From NCBI RefSeq assembly GCF_008692195.1, contig NZ_RXOM01000028.1:1-40208 (forward strand): a stretch of 40,208 nt of DNA, in the 5' to 3' direction. The DNA is from Salegentibacter sp. R32 (GTDB lineage: Bacteria > Bacteroidota > Bacteroidia > Flavobacteriales > Flavobacteriaceae). The notes under the pieces are model-generated. The model was not told where the DNA came from. It worked only from the letters and a program-made list of their open reading frames with translations, and ran no database searches. The translations under genes and the position numbers were made by a program. Below are positions 17,430-26,121 of this stretch, piece after piece; positions within the stretch are counted from its first letter, which is position 1; every line of letters begins with the position of its first letter.

Positions 17430-18791
17430 TTATATAAGGTCTTTAATCACACCTCTTTCAATTAATTTTTTACTTAAATAATTAAATCGAATATACAACA
17501 TTATCGACGATGCCGACAAACCGGCCAGCAATCCAAACCAAATGCCCATACTCCCCAATGCATTTTCTTTTCCTAAAAAATAAGAAACGGGAAAACCTAT
17601 CATCCAATATGCAATAAAACAAATAAGTGTGGGATAACGCACATCCTGCAAACCGCGTAAAGCTCCTAAAATTACTACTTGCAGACCATCGCTTAACTGA
17701 AACAAGGCTGCTACAATTAATAATTGTGCTGCCAGTAAAATTACTTCGGTGTTATCAATATAAAAAGTGGGCAACATATCTTTTAAAAGAATAAATCCTA
17801 ACGCAAAAAAGGCTTCGATGATAAACACCAAGAAAAAAGTAGAAAAAGCTATTCTTCTTAATTCTTCATAGTTGTGCTGCCCTTTTTGATTTCCTACCCG
17901 AATGGTGGCCGTCACTCCAATCCCAACGGCAATCATAAACGTCATCGAACTTAAATTGAGTGCCACCTGATTGGCCGCTTGAGCATTGGTGCCCAAAGTT
18001 CCCGCTAAAAATACCGATGCGGTAAAAATGGCCACTTCAAATAACATTTGTAAAGCGGTTGGAAAACCTAAGTTGAATAAACGTTTGAATATTTTTTGCT
18101 GAAGCGACTTTTTTGCCCAGATAAAATAGGTACTGAATTTCTTTTTCTTTTTTAAAATGAAATACATAAAACCCAACATAAAAAATCGGGAAATTAAAGT
18201 TCCAATGGCTGCGCCTTCCAACTCCAATCGTGGGAAAATCCACACTCCATAAATCAACAAATAATTGAACAACACATTCACCAGATTGGCCCCAATGGTA
18301 GCATACATCGCATACTTGGTTTGTGAAAGTCCATCACCAAACTGTTTAAAAGCCTGAAACACCATCACTGGTAACATGGAAAAGGCAACAATATCAATAT
18401 AAGGCAACGCCAAGTGAACTACTTCTTCCGGCTGGTCAAGGTAGTAAAGCGCAGGTTTTGACAGCCAAACTAAGCCAAACAATAAAAGTCCGGTTAAAGC
18501 ACACAATACGATTCCGTGCTGAAAATAAGAACGGCCTTTTTCAATATTTTGTGCTCCATCGGCTTCGGCAATTAATGGGGTAATCGCAAAACTAAACCCA
18601 ATGCCAATGGATAAAGCAATAAACACTAAACTATTACCCAACGAGACAGCAGCCAAGGGAGCTGCCCCTAAGCGCCCCACCATAATATTATCGGCCAAAC
18701 CTACCAATACGTGACCTAACTGCCCCAACATAACCGGATAAGCGATATTCAAGTTCTTCTTAAATTCTTGGGTGTAGGCCGTTAATTGCAT
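17430..18791 (-). CDS. MATE family efflux transporter
   Basis: A cation-coupled multidrug or metabolite exporter of 453 residues with twelve hydrophobic helices in two similar halves, as in NorM/DinF. The start (YPVMLGQLGHVLVGLADNIMVGRLG) is the typical first helix pair of MATE proteins. It leads a minus-strand operon with a small acidic protein and a PAP2 phosphatase. A -7 element lies 22 bp upstream. The substrate cannot be told from sequence. Confidence 0.93.
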   Translation of the reverse strand: MQLTAYTQEFKKNLNIAYPVMLGQLGHVLVGLADNIMVGRLGAAPLAAVSLGNSLVFIALSIGIGFSFAITPLIAEADGAQNIEKGRSYFQHGIVLCALTGLLLFGLVWLSKPALYYLDQPEEVVHLALPYIDIVAFSMLPVMVFQAFKQFGDGLSQTKYAMYATIGANLVNVLFNYLLIYGVWIFPRLELEGAAIGTLISRFFMLGFMYFILKKKKKFSTYFIWAKKSLQQKIFKRLFNLGFPTALQMLFEVAIFTASVFLAGTLGTNAQAANQVALNLSSMTFMIAVGIGVTATIRVGNQKGQHNYEELRRIAFSTFFLVFIIEAFFALGFILLKDMLPTFYIDNTEVILLAAQLLIVAALFQLSDGLQVVILGALRGLQDVRYPTLICFIAYWMIGFPVSYFLGKENALGSMGIWFGLLAGLSASSIMLYIRFNYLSKKLIERGVIKDLI

Positions 18792-18812
18792 CGTAAATTC
18801 TTAAATGGCGTG

Positions 18813-18820
18813 CAAAGATA
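18813..18820 (-). promoter_or_regulatory. -7 promoter element TATCTTTG of the MATE operon
   Basis: On the minus strand this reads TATCTTTG, a full TAnnTTTG match, 22 bp before the MATE start codon. No -33 TTG is obvious. Confidence 0.45.
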
Positions 18821-18925
18821 TTGGATTTAAAGGAATTCTATTTTAAAATAGAGTGAAGTTTTAAGACTACTTTAATAGAATTTCGAACACTAAACATTTA
18901 ACTTGGATTTTGGATATATAAATTT

Positions 18926-19528
18926 ATGATGAAGTACACCAACAAAGATATTCCGTTATCAATTAAAGACCAAGTTGAAATTGCGCTAACCCACTATCCA
19001 CAATTGAAGGATACCCCTATTTCTTTTAAATTTAAAAAAGAGATCAAAAAGTCAACCATGCAAGCGCAACCTACTTATGCCAGTATTTTTAAAAGCAGAA
19101 AAAATCGGGCTTACATTATTCTGATTTCTGAAAAGTTTCATATTGAAGAAGAAGAATTTTCCATTTTAGATGTAGAAGATGAAGTGCTCATTGGCTGGAT
19201 TGGTCACGAATTGGGTCACGTCATGGATTACCGAGATCGAAGTACTTTGGGAATGATTAAATTCGGAATTAAGTATTTATTTTCTACCACTCATATTCAA
19301 GAGGTAGAACGGGCAGCTGATACTTATGCGGTAAAACACGGCATGTATCAATATATTTTAGCGACAAAAAATTTCATTTTAAATAATACCAGTATTTCTC
19401 CTAAATATAAAAATCGAATTAAGCGTTTGTATATGTCGCCGGAAGAAATAATGGAGTTAGTAAATCACCTTGATATTGCCGATGTTGAAAAAGAGGTAGA
19501 AAAGGAATTAGAGAAAGAAGGTTCTTAA
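18926..19528 (+). CDS. Putative HExxH zinc metallopeptidase
   Basis: A 200-residue protein with a zinc-peptidase core: HELGHVMDY (HExxH, about residues 95-103) and, some 36 residues later, ERAADTYAVKHG, where the E and D can supply the third metal ligand. This is the layout of small M48-like or gluzincin peptidases. There is no signal peptide or membrane helix, so a cytoplasmic peptidase is expected. The C-terminus is charged and helical (VEKEVEKELEKE). It is monocistronic. ATGs at 18926 and 18929 are both possible. No closer family is recognised. Confidence 0.7.
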   Translation: MMKYTNKDIPLSIKDQVEIALTHYPQLKDTPISFKFKKEIKKSTMQAQPTYASIFKSRKNRAYIILISEKFHIEEEEFSILDVEDEVLIGWIGHELGHVMDYRDRSTLGMIKFGIKYLFSTTHIQEVERAADTYAVKHGMYQYILATKNFILNNTSISPKYKNRIKRLYMSPEEIMELVNHLDIADVEKEVEKELEKEGS

Positions 19529-19633
19529 GAAAATACTTTTCAACTATAGTTTATCCAGAACTATTACCGAAGGACTCAAGGAGACAACTTTGCTCTTATT
19601 ACTTTTAAAATACATTTTTATTCTCAGGATGAG

Positions 19634-19654
19634 ATGCTGAATCAAGTTCAGCAT
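19634..19654. repeat. Short intergenic stem-loop
   Basis: ATGCTGAA - TCAAG - TTCAGCAT forms a perfect 8 bp stem between two convergent genes. There is no T tail, so it resembles a dispersed intergenic palindrome rather than a terminator. Confidence 0.5.
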
Positions 19655-19678
19655 GACGTTCAAATTCTTAAAGAAAAA

Positions 19679-21208
19679 TCAAGAATTCTGTTTGACAAAC
19701 TCAGTAAACTCTTGGTACTTTTCATCTCCCATCACTTTTTCCATTTTCACCTGTCCGCCTTTTTTCTTGTTGGCTCCACTCCACTCATAAAAAACTTCCA
19801 TAGGAATCAGGTTAACCTTTACTCCTTTTAAAGCTTTTGACCTCGCTACACTATAATTTTTATTGGCTTCCTGAAGATTTTTATCTAGAGCTTCTGCCAA
19901 TTCTTCTTCTGAAACAGAAATTTCTTGGTCAGTTCCAATATGCCAAACGTGATGAAATTCACCGTCTATTTTAACCGCAGCGACTGTAAACTCGGGTAAT
20001 TCAATATCAAATTGTTCTTCGAGTTCCTGAATGGCTTTATTCATTTTATTAACAGAAAGTTGCGAACCCACTACGTTTAAGAAAAACTTGGTTCTTCCTG
20101 TAATTTTAATTTCAGCTCGTTTTACATCGGTAAAAGCGATGGTATCACCAATTAAATAACGCCACGTGCCTGAAACAGTACTAATTAATAACACATAATC
20201 TTTATCTTTTTCGACTTCTGCTAAAGTTTTCACGGGAGCATCTTGTGACAAAGAACCGTCTGAATTGATATATTCCGGTTCGAAAGGCACAAATTCAAAA
20301 TAGATGCCATTATCAGTGATTAATTGCATTGAAGAAGTTTCCGGACGCGTTTGACACGCTAAAAATCCTTCGGAAGCTAAATAGGTATCGATGACCGTAA
20401 TGGGTCTTTCCATCAAAGCTTGAAAACTTTTTTCGTAGGGTTCAAAAGCAACTCCTCCGGAAGTATAGACTTGCAGATTGGGCCAAACCTCATGAATATT
20501 CTTTACGTTGTGATAATTAATAACTTCTTTCAGCATCAATTCCATCCAAGAAGGAATACCGCTTAAAGCGCCAATATCCCAATTCTTCGCGTTTTTGGCA
20601 ATATGTTTTACACGTTCATCCCAATCGTCAATCTGTGCGATTTCTTTTCCCGGTTTGTAATATCCCTGAAACCAAAATGGAATGTTACTAGCACTAATTC
20701 CACTAATTTCCCCTTCTAAATGACCATCTTTTTCTTGTAAGTTGGTACTGCTTCCGAGCATCATAATTTCTTTTTCAAAAAAATCGGAAGGCATATCAAA
20801 ATTGGCAAGGGCAGTTACTTGTTTGATTCCGGCTTGTCGAATGGCTTCTATCATCTCATCGGTAACGGGAATTCGTTTACTGGTTTTTCCCGTAGTTCCT
20901 GAACTTAATGCGTAATAAGAAGGGATTCCCGGCCAGGTAATATCTTCTAAACCTTCATGCAATTTGTGCCACCATTGCTCTTGCATTTGATGATAATCGA
21001 AATAAGGAACTTGTTTTTGAAAGGCTTCTTGTAGATTTTCTGCATCGAGTATTTTCTGAAAGCCGTAGGATTTACCGAAAGCTGTATCTTTCGCTTTTTC
21101 TAATAACTTTCGTAATACTTTTTTTTGATTTTCAATTGGGTTTTCATCTGCCGTGAAATTTCCCGCTACGTCTATCGCACCTTTAATTAAAGAACCTATA
21201 ATTGCCAT
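19679..21208 (-). CDS. GH3-like acyl-adenylating enzyme
   Basis: A 509-residue protein of the GH3 branch of the adenylate-forming (ANL) superfamily, named after plant enzymes that join hormones to amino acids. The three nucleotide-binding motifs are visible: SSGTTGKTSKRIPVT (about 106-120), YLASEGF (about 277), and WRYLIGDTIAFT followed by ITGRTKFFLN (about 355-385). Bacterial members in Flavobacteria are common, but their substrate is unknown. It is a single gene with a -7 element (TATCTTTG, minus strand) about 27 bp upstream. Confidence 0.88.
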   Translation of the reverse strand: MAIIGSLIKGAIDVAGNFTADENPIENQKKVLRKLLEKAKDTAFGKSYGFQKILDAENLQEAFQKQVPYFDYHQMQEQWWHKLHEGLEDITWPGIPSYYALSSGTTGKTSKRIPVTDEMIEAIRQAGIKQVTALANFDMPSDFFEKEIMMLGSSTNLQEKDGHLEGEISGISASNIPFWFQGYYKPGKEIAQIDDWDERVKHIAKNAKNWDIGALSGIPSWMELMLKEVINYHNVKNIHEVWPNLQVYTSGGVAFEPYEKSFQALMERPITVIDTYLASEGFLACQTRPETSSMQLITDNGIYFEFVPFEPEYINSDGSLSQDAPVKTLAEVEKDKDYVLLISTVSGTWRYLIGDTIAFTDVKRAEIKITGRTKFFLNVVGSQLSVNKMNKAIQELEEQFDIELPEFTVAAVKIDGEFHHVWHIGTDQEISVSEEELAEALDKNLQEANKNYSVARSKALKGVKVNLIPMEVFYEWSGANKKKGGQVKMEKVMGDEKYQEFTEFVKQNS

Positions 21209-21234
21209 TCATCAGGGTTATTTTGTTAGTCTTT

Positions 21235-21242
21235 CAAAGATA
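21235..21242 (-). promoter_or_regulatory. -7 promoter element TATCTTTG of the GH3-like gene
   Basis: An exact TAnnTTTG match on the minus strand, 27 bp before the start of the GH3-like gene. Confidence 0.45.
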
Positions 21243-21358
21243 ATTTGAAATGCTTTTGTAAGGAAAATACCCGCTATAAATGTTTGTTAATTGATTGAAA
21301 AAGATAGCTCAGGCTTTAAATATTATTTTATTATCAATTTTAACTCTTTTCTTTCAAT

Positions 21359-21480
21359 CGGGTTAGGGGCCTTCCATTTCGGCAGGCAAGTTCTAGTGGC
21401 ATCCTTTTTTTGCTTTGATAAATGTAAAAAAAGACCTGCCGGCCGGCAGGCGGGTACAACGGAAAACCCGACCAACGTGA
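21359..21480. repeat. GC-rich dispersed repeat with a 16 bp palindrome
   Basis: The only GC-rich patch in this 344 bp gap. It holds a perfect palindrome, CCTGCCGGCCGGCAGG (21435-21450), continuing as CGGGT, and a further CGGCAGGC copy near 21380. Fourteen bases (21442-21455) are identical to 127-140 at the left edge of the window, so the element is dispersed. An open frame across it is judged non-coding. Confidence 0.55.
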
Positions 21481-21526
21481 GTTGGGAACCTCCAAAAAAT
21501 AGAAGTAAAAAATCGCAGCTTATTCT

Positions 21527-21534
21527 TATATTTG
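21527..21534 (+). promoter_or_regulatory. -7 promoter element TATATTTG
   Basis: An exact TAnnTTTG match 18 bp before the TTG at 21553. It overlaps the upstream TTG at 21532 and so favours the shorter protein. Confidence 0.5.
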
Positions 21535-21552
21535 TCCTTAAAATATTTTCAG

Positions 21553-22152
21553 TTGGATAAAGAAGTAATTATAGATAGGGTTACCGAAATTTTAAAGGAA
21601 ACTCCTGCATCGATGCAAATTGTAAAAAAAGGCGGGAACCGTGATGCCCGTTTTCATTATTTGGCAAGGCATATGGTAGAAAAAGCCATAGAAAAAGATG
21701 CGTTGGTACTTTCTTCCAATGAGATGGGAATTGCTATTGTTTTAAGGAACAGCAACAGTAAGACAAGCTTCTTAAAGGAAACGATTGAAAATATAAAATT
21801 GGTTCTCAACGTGACCGGTTTTAAAAATGTTTCTACCATCTTAAAAAACCAGAAATACATTAAAAATCAGCGTCCTAAAGACCAGGATTATTTATATTGT
21901 TGGTTTTGGGGAATTTCTAAAGATGCCCGTGGTGCCGATACGCAAGTGGGGAAAGAGATGAAAGATGAATTTTTACGTCGTGCCCACAAAGATAATCTTC
22001 CATTATATGCGGAAACACAAACCCGACGAAATACGATTGTGTACCAGAAGTTTGGTTTTGATTTATTTCATACCTGGAACCGACCTGATGGGAAAACCAT
22101 GTATTTTATGAAGTACGATCCTACACTTCACGAGGATAAATACAACAAATAA
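21553..22152 (+). CDS. GNAT-like acetyltransferase fold protein
   Basis: A 199-residue protein that looks like a divergent GNAT-type acyltransferase. The C-terminal half has the pattern of the family: a beta strand ending in YCWFWGISKDARGADTQVGKEMKDEFLRRA, where the acyl-CoA loop would be, then LPLYAETQTRRNTIVYQKFGFDLFHTW, which is the classic end of a GNAT domain (new neighbours, then 'GF' and an aromatic strand). I start at TTG 21553, because the -7 element overlaps the earlier TTG. It ends 1 bp before the convergent barrel gene. The substrate is unknown. Confidence 0.65.
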   Translation: MDKEVIIDRVTEILKETPASMQIVKKGGNRDARFHYLARHMVEKAIEKDALVLSSNEMGIAIVLRNSNSKTSFLKETIENIKLVLNVTGFKNVSTILKNQKYIKNQRPKDQDYLYCWFWGISKDARGADTQVGKEMKDEFLRRAHKDNLPLYAETQTRRNTIVYQKFGFDLFHTWNRPDGKTMYFMKYDPTLHEDKYNK

Positions 22153-22153
22153 T

Positions 22154-22693
22154 TTATTCTGAAAGTCGATAGATAAAGCCAAACGTAAAGTTATCGTATC
22201 GTTTACCGAAACTGGTGATATTGTATTCTGCGAACAAATGTAAATGTTCACCTAAAGGCAATATGCCCAAAAACTTTAGTTGGGCTGCGTGGTTTAAATT
22301 TCCGGTGGAAGCAAATAACTTGGAAGTATCCGGATTTCTTTTATCGATAGGAAAATTATTGGCCGTATAACCTAAACCTGTGTAAATTTTAGCGGTAGAT
22401 ATTTCCCATAATTGATAATTCGCACCCACTCCAAAACCGTGATAGGTTTCCGTATTTTGAGCAACTACATCTCTTCTAAAAAACAGGTTATATTCACCAT
22501 AGGCATTCCATTTTTCATTAAAATGGTATTGCGATTTTAAGTGAATGGCCCATTCATCCTGCAAACCGGTACTAATGGTGGCTCCCAATCCAAAATCAAT
22601 GGCTTTTTGGGAAAAAGCAGAAAACCCTCCGAAGAGGGTTACTGTAAATAGAAATATATATTTTAATTTATTTGCTGGCAAAGAGTTCCACAT
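22154..22693 (-). CDS. Outer-membrane beta-barrel-like protein
   Basis: A 179-residue exported protein: signal peptide (KLKYIFLFTVTLFGGFSAFSQ), then alternating aromatic and polar strands with turn residues (LKSQYHFNEKWNAYGEYNLFFRRD; YHGFGVGANYQLWE) and a C-terminal strand FTFGFIYRLSE, as in small outer-membrane barrels of about eight strands. Its ATG overlaps the end of the sigma-54 regulator gene by 26 bp, so the two are co-transcribed and perhaps co-translated. No named family is recognised. Confidence 0.7.
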   Translation of the reverse strand: MWNSLPANKLKYIFLFTVTLFGGFSAFSQKAIDFGLGATISTGLQDEWAIHLKSQYHFNEKWNAYGEYNLFFRRDVVAQNTETYHGFGVGANYQLWEISTAKIYTGLGYTANNFPIDKRNPDTSKLFASTGNLNHAAQLKFLGILPLGEHLHLFAEYNITSFGKRYDNFTFGFIYRLSE

Positions 22694-23831
22694 CTTTTTG
22701 ATTGATTTTACTACCGCCTAAGATAATTAATCTTTCAATAACGTTGCGTAACTCCCGGATGTTTCCTGTCCAATCGTATTCTTTTAAAAGTTTTAATGCG
22801 TCTTCACTAAATTCTTTTTCTTGAGTGCCTTGTTCTTTAGCCACTTTTTGGGAAAAATGTTCTACCAATAGCGGAATATCATCTCTTCTTTCATTGAGTT
22901 TGGGTACTTGAATGAGAATAACTGCTAAACGATGGTATAAATCTTCCCTGAAATTTTTCTCTTCAATTTCTTTTTTAAGGTCTTTGTTGGTCGCCGCAAT
23001 TACCCGAACGTTCACCTTAATATCTTTGTCGCTTCCTACGCGTTGTATTTTGTTTTCCTGTAATGCCCGAAGTACTTTTGCTTGTGCGGGTAAGCTCATG
23101 TCTCCTACTTCATCTAAAAAAATGGTGCCTCCGTTGGCAGCTTCAAACTTTCCGGCTCGGTCTTTATTGGCAGAAGTAAATGCCCCTTTTACGTGACCAA
23201 ACAATTCACTTTCTATTAATTCTGAAGGAATAGCGGCACAGTTCACTTCTATCATCGGTCCTTTGGAACGTTCACTCTTTTGATGCAACCAATGAGCGAC
23301 CAGTTCTTTTCCTGTTCCGTTTTCTCCTGTGATGAGTACACGCGCTTCAGTAGGTGCTACTTTTTCTATCATTTCTTTGATGTGATTAATCGCTTTAGAT
23401 TCCCCAATCATTTGATAGTTTTTCCCTACTTTCTTTTTTAGCCTTTTATTTTCAGACACCAACTCTTTTCGGTCTAAGGCAATTCTTACGGTGTTCAGTA
23501 GACGATTTAAATCGGGTGGCTTGGAAATATAATCAAAAGCGCCCATTTTCATCGTATCTACGGCGGTCTCCAAATCACCATGACCGGAAATCATTACAAT
23601 AGGAGTTTCGGGTTTTATTTTTTTTGTGGCTTCCAATACTTCAACCCCATCCATTTTAGGCATTTTAATATCGCAAAGCACTAAATCGTAGTCTTCTTCT
23701 TTTATTTTTTCCATAGCTTCCAGCCCATCTTCAGCTTCTTCTACTATGTAATCTTTACTTTCTTCTGTTAGTATTTTCTTGAGCACCCTTCTAATAGCTG
23801 CTTCGTCTTCAATAACTAATATTTTAGACAT
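22668..23831 (-). CDS. Sigma-54 activator-type response regulator lacking a DNA-binding domain
   Basis: A 387-residue NtrC-family response regulator. Residues 1-120 are the receiver domain with the phospho-acceptor Asp in LVLCDIKMPKMDG (about residue 54). Residues about 140-370 are the AAA+ domain with Walker A GENGTGKE, the sigma-54 contact loop GAFTSA, and Walker B GGTIFLDE. The protein ends at ...INQKDVELFASK with no Fis-type helix-turn-helix. No frameshift explains this, since the next gene starts inside its 3' end, so the short form looks natural. No histidine kinase gene is adjacent. It lies between two outer-membrane barrel genes. Confidence 0.9.
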   Translation of the reverse strand: MSKILVIEDEAAIRRVLKKILTEESKDYIVEEAEDGLEAMEKIKEEDYDLVLCDIKMPKMDGVEVLEATKKIKPETPIVMISGHGDLETAVDTMKMGAFDYISKPPDLNRLLNTVRIALDRKELVSENKRLKKKVGKNYQMIGESKAINHIKEMIEKVAPTEARVLITGENGTGKELVAHWLHQKSERSKGPMIEVNCAAIPSELIESELFGHVKGAFTSANKDRAGKFEAANGGTIFLDEVGDMSLPAQAKVLRALQENKIQRVGSDKDIKVNVRVIAATNKDLKKEIEEKNFREDLYHRLAVILIQVPKLNERRDDIPLLVEHFSQKVAKEQGTQEKEFSEDALKLLKEYDWTGNIRELRNVIERLIILGGSKINQKDVELFASK

Positions 23832-23833
23832 AA

Positions 23834-24733
23834 TTATATTTTAAATTTAAGTCCGCTTCTTATGTAAAATGTATTATCGTTTTCAATTACAAAAACATCT
23901 TCCCGTTCATTATCCCTAATTCTATATTCATTATAAAGCGTATAACCGGCATAACAATAATACAATAAATGATCGGTAAAATAATGTTCAAACCCCAATC
24001 CCAATACTACATTGGTCATCGAGATATTTTCTCCCACCCTTGAGTTATTGGGAATATTAATATTATCTTGAATATTGGCAAAAAACCCATCTAAGGTAAC
24101 AAACGATTGTAAATGATTCTTATCATTAAAACTATACCTAATTAACGATTTGGGAACTCCGGCCGTATATGACCAAGTTTCATTAATTTCACGGTAGTAA
24201 TTAATTAATGGAATGGGATAATTTCTTCCCGGCGTTGTGGTGTAGACCAAACCGAAAATCCATCGGTAAGGTTGACCGATTACTTCTTCGTTATCATCTA
24301 AATTCCTCACATTATTAATGGCGTAAATAGCTCCCAAATAAATAACATCATCATTAGTTAAGGAGCGTTCAAAATTTGAAGCAAAACGCACGCCTGTTTT
24401 GGCAGCAATTCTCCAGTTCGTGCTTTTTATTTTTTTCACGTATCCCACTGTTCCTTCAATACGTTGGGTATTACCAATAATAGTAGGATCGAAAGGAACA
24501 TCTTTTTCAAAATCTAAATCTAAGTACCTATACTCAAAACCAAACACCAAATAATCATCTTTAATAGGAATAGGTGCTTGTAATAAGGCTCTAAATCGGT
24601 TTAAGGATTGTTCTCCGTTAGAAAATGGTATTCTTGCATATTCAACTCTTGCTAAATCTGAAGTTTGCGCAACTGCAAAACATCCAATAAAGCATAACAA
24701 GGCAGCTAAGATTTTAGAGGGGGTATTCTTCAT
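23834..24733 (-). CDS. DUF6268 family outer-membrane beta-barrel protein
   Basis: A 299-residue exported protein. Residues 1-22 are a signal peptide (LAALLCFIGCFAVAQ). The remainder is a series of amphipathic strands, with the pattern DYLVFGFEYRYLDLDF near the start and FYIRSGLKFKI as the last strand, ending in I as barrels commonly do. It resembles the DUF6268 family of Bacteroidetes outer-membrane proteins. Function unknown. It is the first gene of the cluster and is followed after 2 bp by the sigma-54-type regulator. Confidence 0.75.
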   Translation of the reverse strand: MKNTPSKILAALLCFIGCFAVAQTSDLARVEYARIPFSNGEQSLNRFRALLQAPIPIKDDYLVFGFEYRYLDLDFEKDVPFDPTIIGNTQRIEGTVGYVKKIKSTNWRIAAKTGVRFASNFERSLTNDDVIYLGAIYAINNVRNLDDNEEVIGQPYRWIFGLVYTTTPGRNYPIPLINYYREINETWSYTAGVPKSLIRYSFNDKNHLQSFVTLDGFFANIQDNINIPNNSRVGENISMTNVVLGLGFEHYFTDHLLYYCYAGYTLYNEYRIRDNEREDVFVIENDNTFYIRSGLKFKI

Positions 24734-24822
24734 AAATTGATGTTAGTACAACCGCCAATTTAAGAGAAAGCTACCTAAACTTTATAAGTCTTAACTTTAT
24801 TTTGGGGAATTTTCTAAAGTCC

Positions 24823-26121
24823 CTAATATTTCATCCACCGGTATAACTCTTTATAAGTTGGCTTTTTACCATACATTAAAATTCCCACTCGGTAAATTTT
24901 AGAAGCTACCCAAACTAAAGCAAAAATGGAAAGCACTAAAACTGCCATAGAAAGTAGGATTTCCCACCAAGCTACACCAAATGGAATACGCATCAACATC
25001 ACCACCGGAGAAGTTAAGGGAATGTAAGAAAATATGGTACTCACCACTCCGTGCGGATCACTGATAACTGAAAAGAACCCGACATAAATCCCTAACATTA
25101 ACGGAACAATAATGGGGAACATAAATTGCTGGGTATCGGTTTCGTTATCTACAGCAGCACCAATAGCAGCGTAAACTGAGCTATACAAAAAGTAACCGCC
25201 AATAAAATAAATAAGAAAACAGAAAATAAGTTTTGTTAAAGGAAGATTAACAATATCTAAAATTATTTTCTGAATTTCTTCTTGTGAGCCGGCATCCATT
25301 TCTGTTGTTGGAACCGGAGCGGTAGCTTGTAAATCTATCCCGAAAACTGTGGTAACGGTGATTAACAATATTCCGCCGAAAAAAATCCAAATAGCGAATT
25401 GAGTGATTCCCGCAAAACTTGTTCCCAAAATCTTCCCAATCATCAACTGCATTGGTTTAACGGAAGAGATAATGACTTCAATAATCCGATTGGTTTTTTC
25501 TTCTATTACGCTTCGCATCACCATATTCCCGTAGATAATAATGAACATCATGAGTAAATATCCGGCGGCTCCACCAAAAAACATTTTTACGTAATTAGAT
25601 AGTTTAGAGGTTTCTTCTCCTGAAAAATTTTCAATTTGAAGGTTAACGTTGGTTTTTGAGTTGTTGATTTCGTTAACATCAACTCCGCGTTGCTGAAGTT
25701 CCTTATTGGTTAAAACTGTTGAAATTTTCCCTTCTATTTCTGAAATAAAAGAAATCCCCGGGGCTTTATTGGCAAAAAACTCGACGTGATTAGACAAGTA
25801 TTGATTGTCTTCACTCTTCGGAAAAAACAATAACCCGTAATAATCTTTTTTTTCAATGGAATCTAAAGCAACTTCTATGGGAAGGGAAGAATAATCTAAA
25901 TAGGTAATATTATCGGTAGAAGAGAATTCTTCATAAAAAGTATCGTTCTCATCATGAATGGCGATAATCTTGCTATCATCTGAATTTAAACTGCTCAAAT
26001 AAGCCACCAACACAATCATCCCCACCATAATAATCGGACTCAAAAAAGTCATGATAACAAAGGTTTTATTTCTAACCCTTGCCAAATATTCCCGAAGAAT
26101 AATCAGTTTTAAATTACGCAT
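24823..26121 (-). CDS. ABC-2 type transporter permease, NatB-like
   Basis: A 432-residue permease of the ABC-2/NatB group. A first membrane helix (about 20-42) is followed by a ~140-residue extracytoplasmic region and then about six more helices. The motif VIEEKTNRIIEVIISSVKPMQLMIGKILG is typical of these export permeases. I start at the ATG at 26121 (MRNLKLIILREYLARVRNKTF) instead of the longer open frame; it overlaps the ATPase gene by 8 bp. The pair probably exports a cation, drug or lipid; the substrate is unknown. Confidence 0.9.
   Translation of the reverse strand: MRNLKLIILREYLARVRNKTFVIMTFLSPIIMVGMIVLVAYLSSLNSDDSKIIAIHDENDTFYEEFSSTDNITYLDYSSLPIEVALDSIEKKDYYGLLFFPKSEDNQYLSNHVEFFANKAPGISFISEIEGKISTVLTNKELQQRGVDVNEINNSKTNVNLQIENFSGEETSKLSNYVKMFFGGAAGYLLMMFIIIYGNMVMRSVIEEKTNRIIEVIISSVKPMQLMIGKILGTSFAGITQFAIWIFFGGILLITVTTVFGIDLQATAPVPTTEMDAGSQEEIQKIILDIVNLPLTKLIFCFLIYFIGGYFLYSSVYAAIGAAVDNETDTQQFMFPIIVPLMLGIYVGFFSVISDPHGVVSTIFSYIPLTSPVVMLMRIPFGVAWWEILLSMAVLVLSIFALVWVASKIYRVGILMYGKKPTYKELYRWMKY

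Noticed and set aside
19634-19831. 65-codon plus-strand frame near the GH3-like gene end
   Set aside because: Starts in an intergenic stem-loop and runs antisense into a conserved gene.
21291-21560. Open frame over the GC-rich repeat region
   Set aside because: Crosses a dispersed repeat and overlaps the start of the GNAT-like gene; no meaningful composition.
22668-22693. A frameshift that removed the Fis domain of the sigma-54-type regulator
   Set aside because: The other frames here encode the signal peptide of the next gene and no helix-turn-helix, so the short form looks natural.
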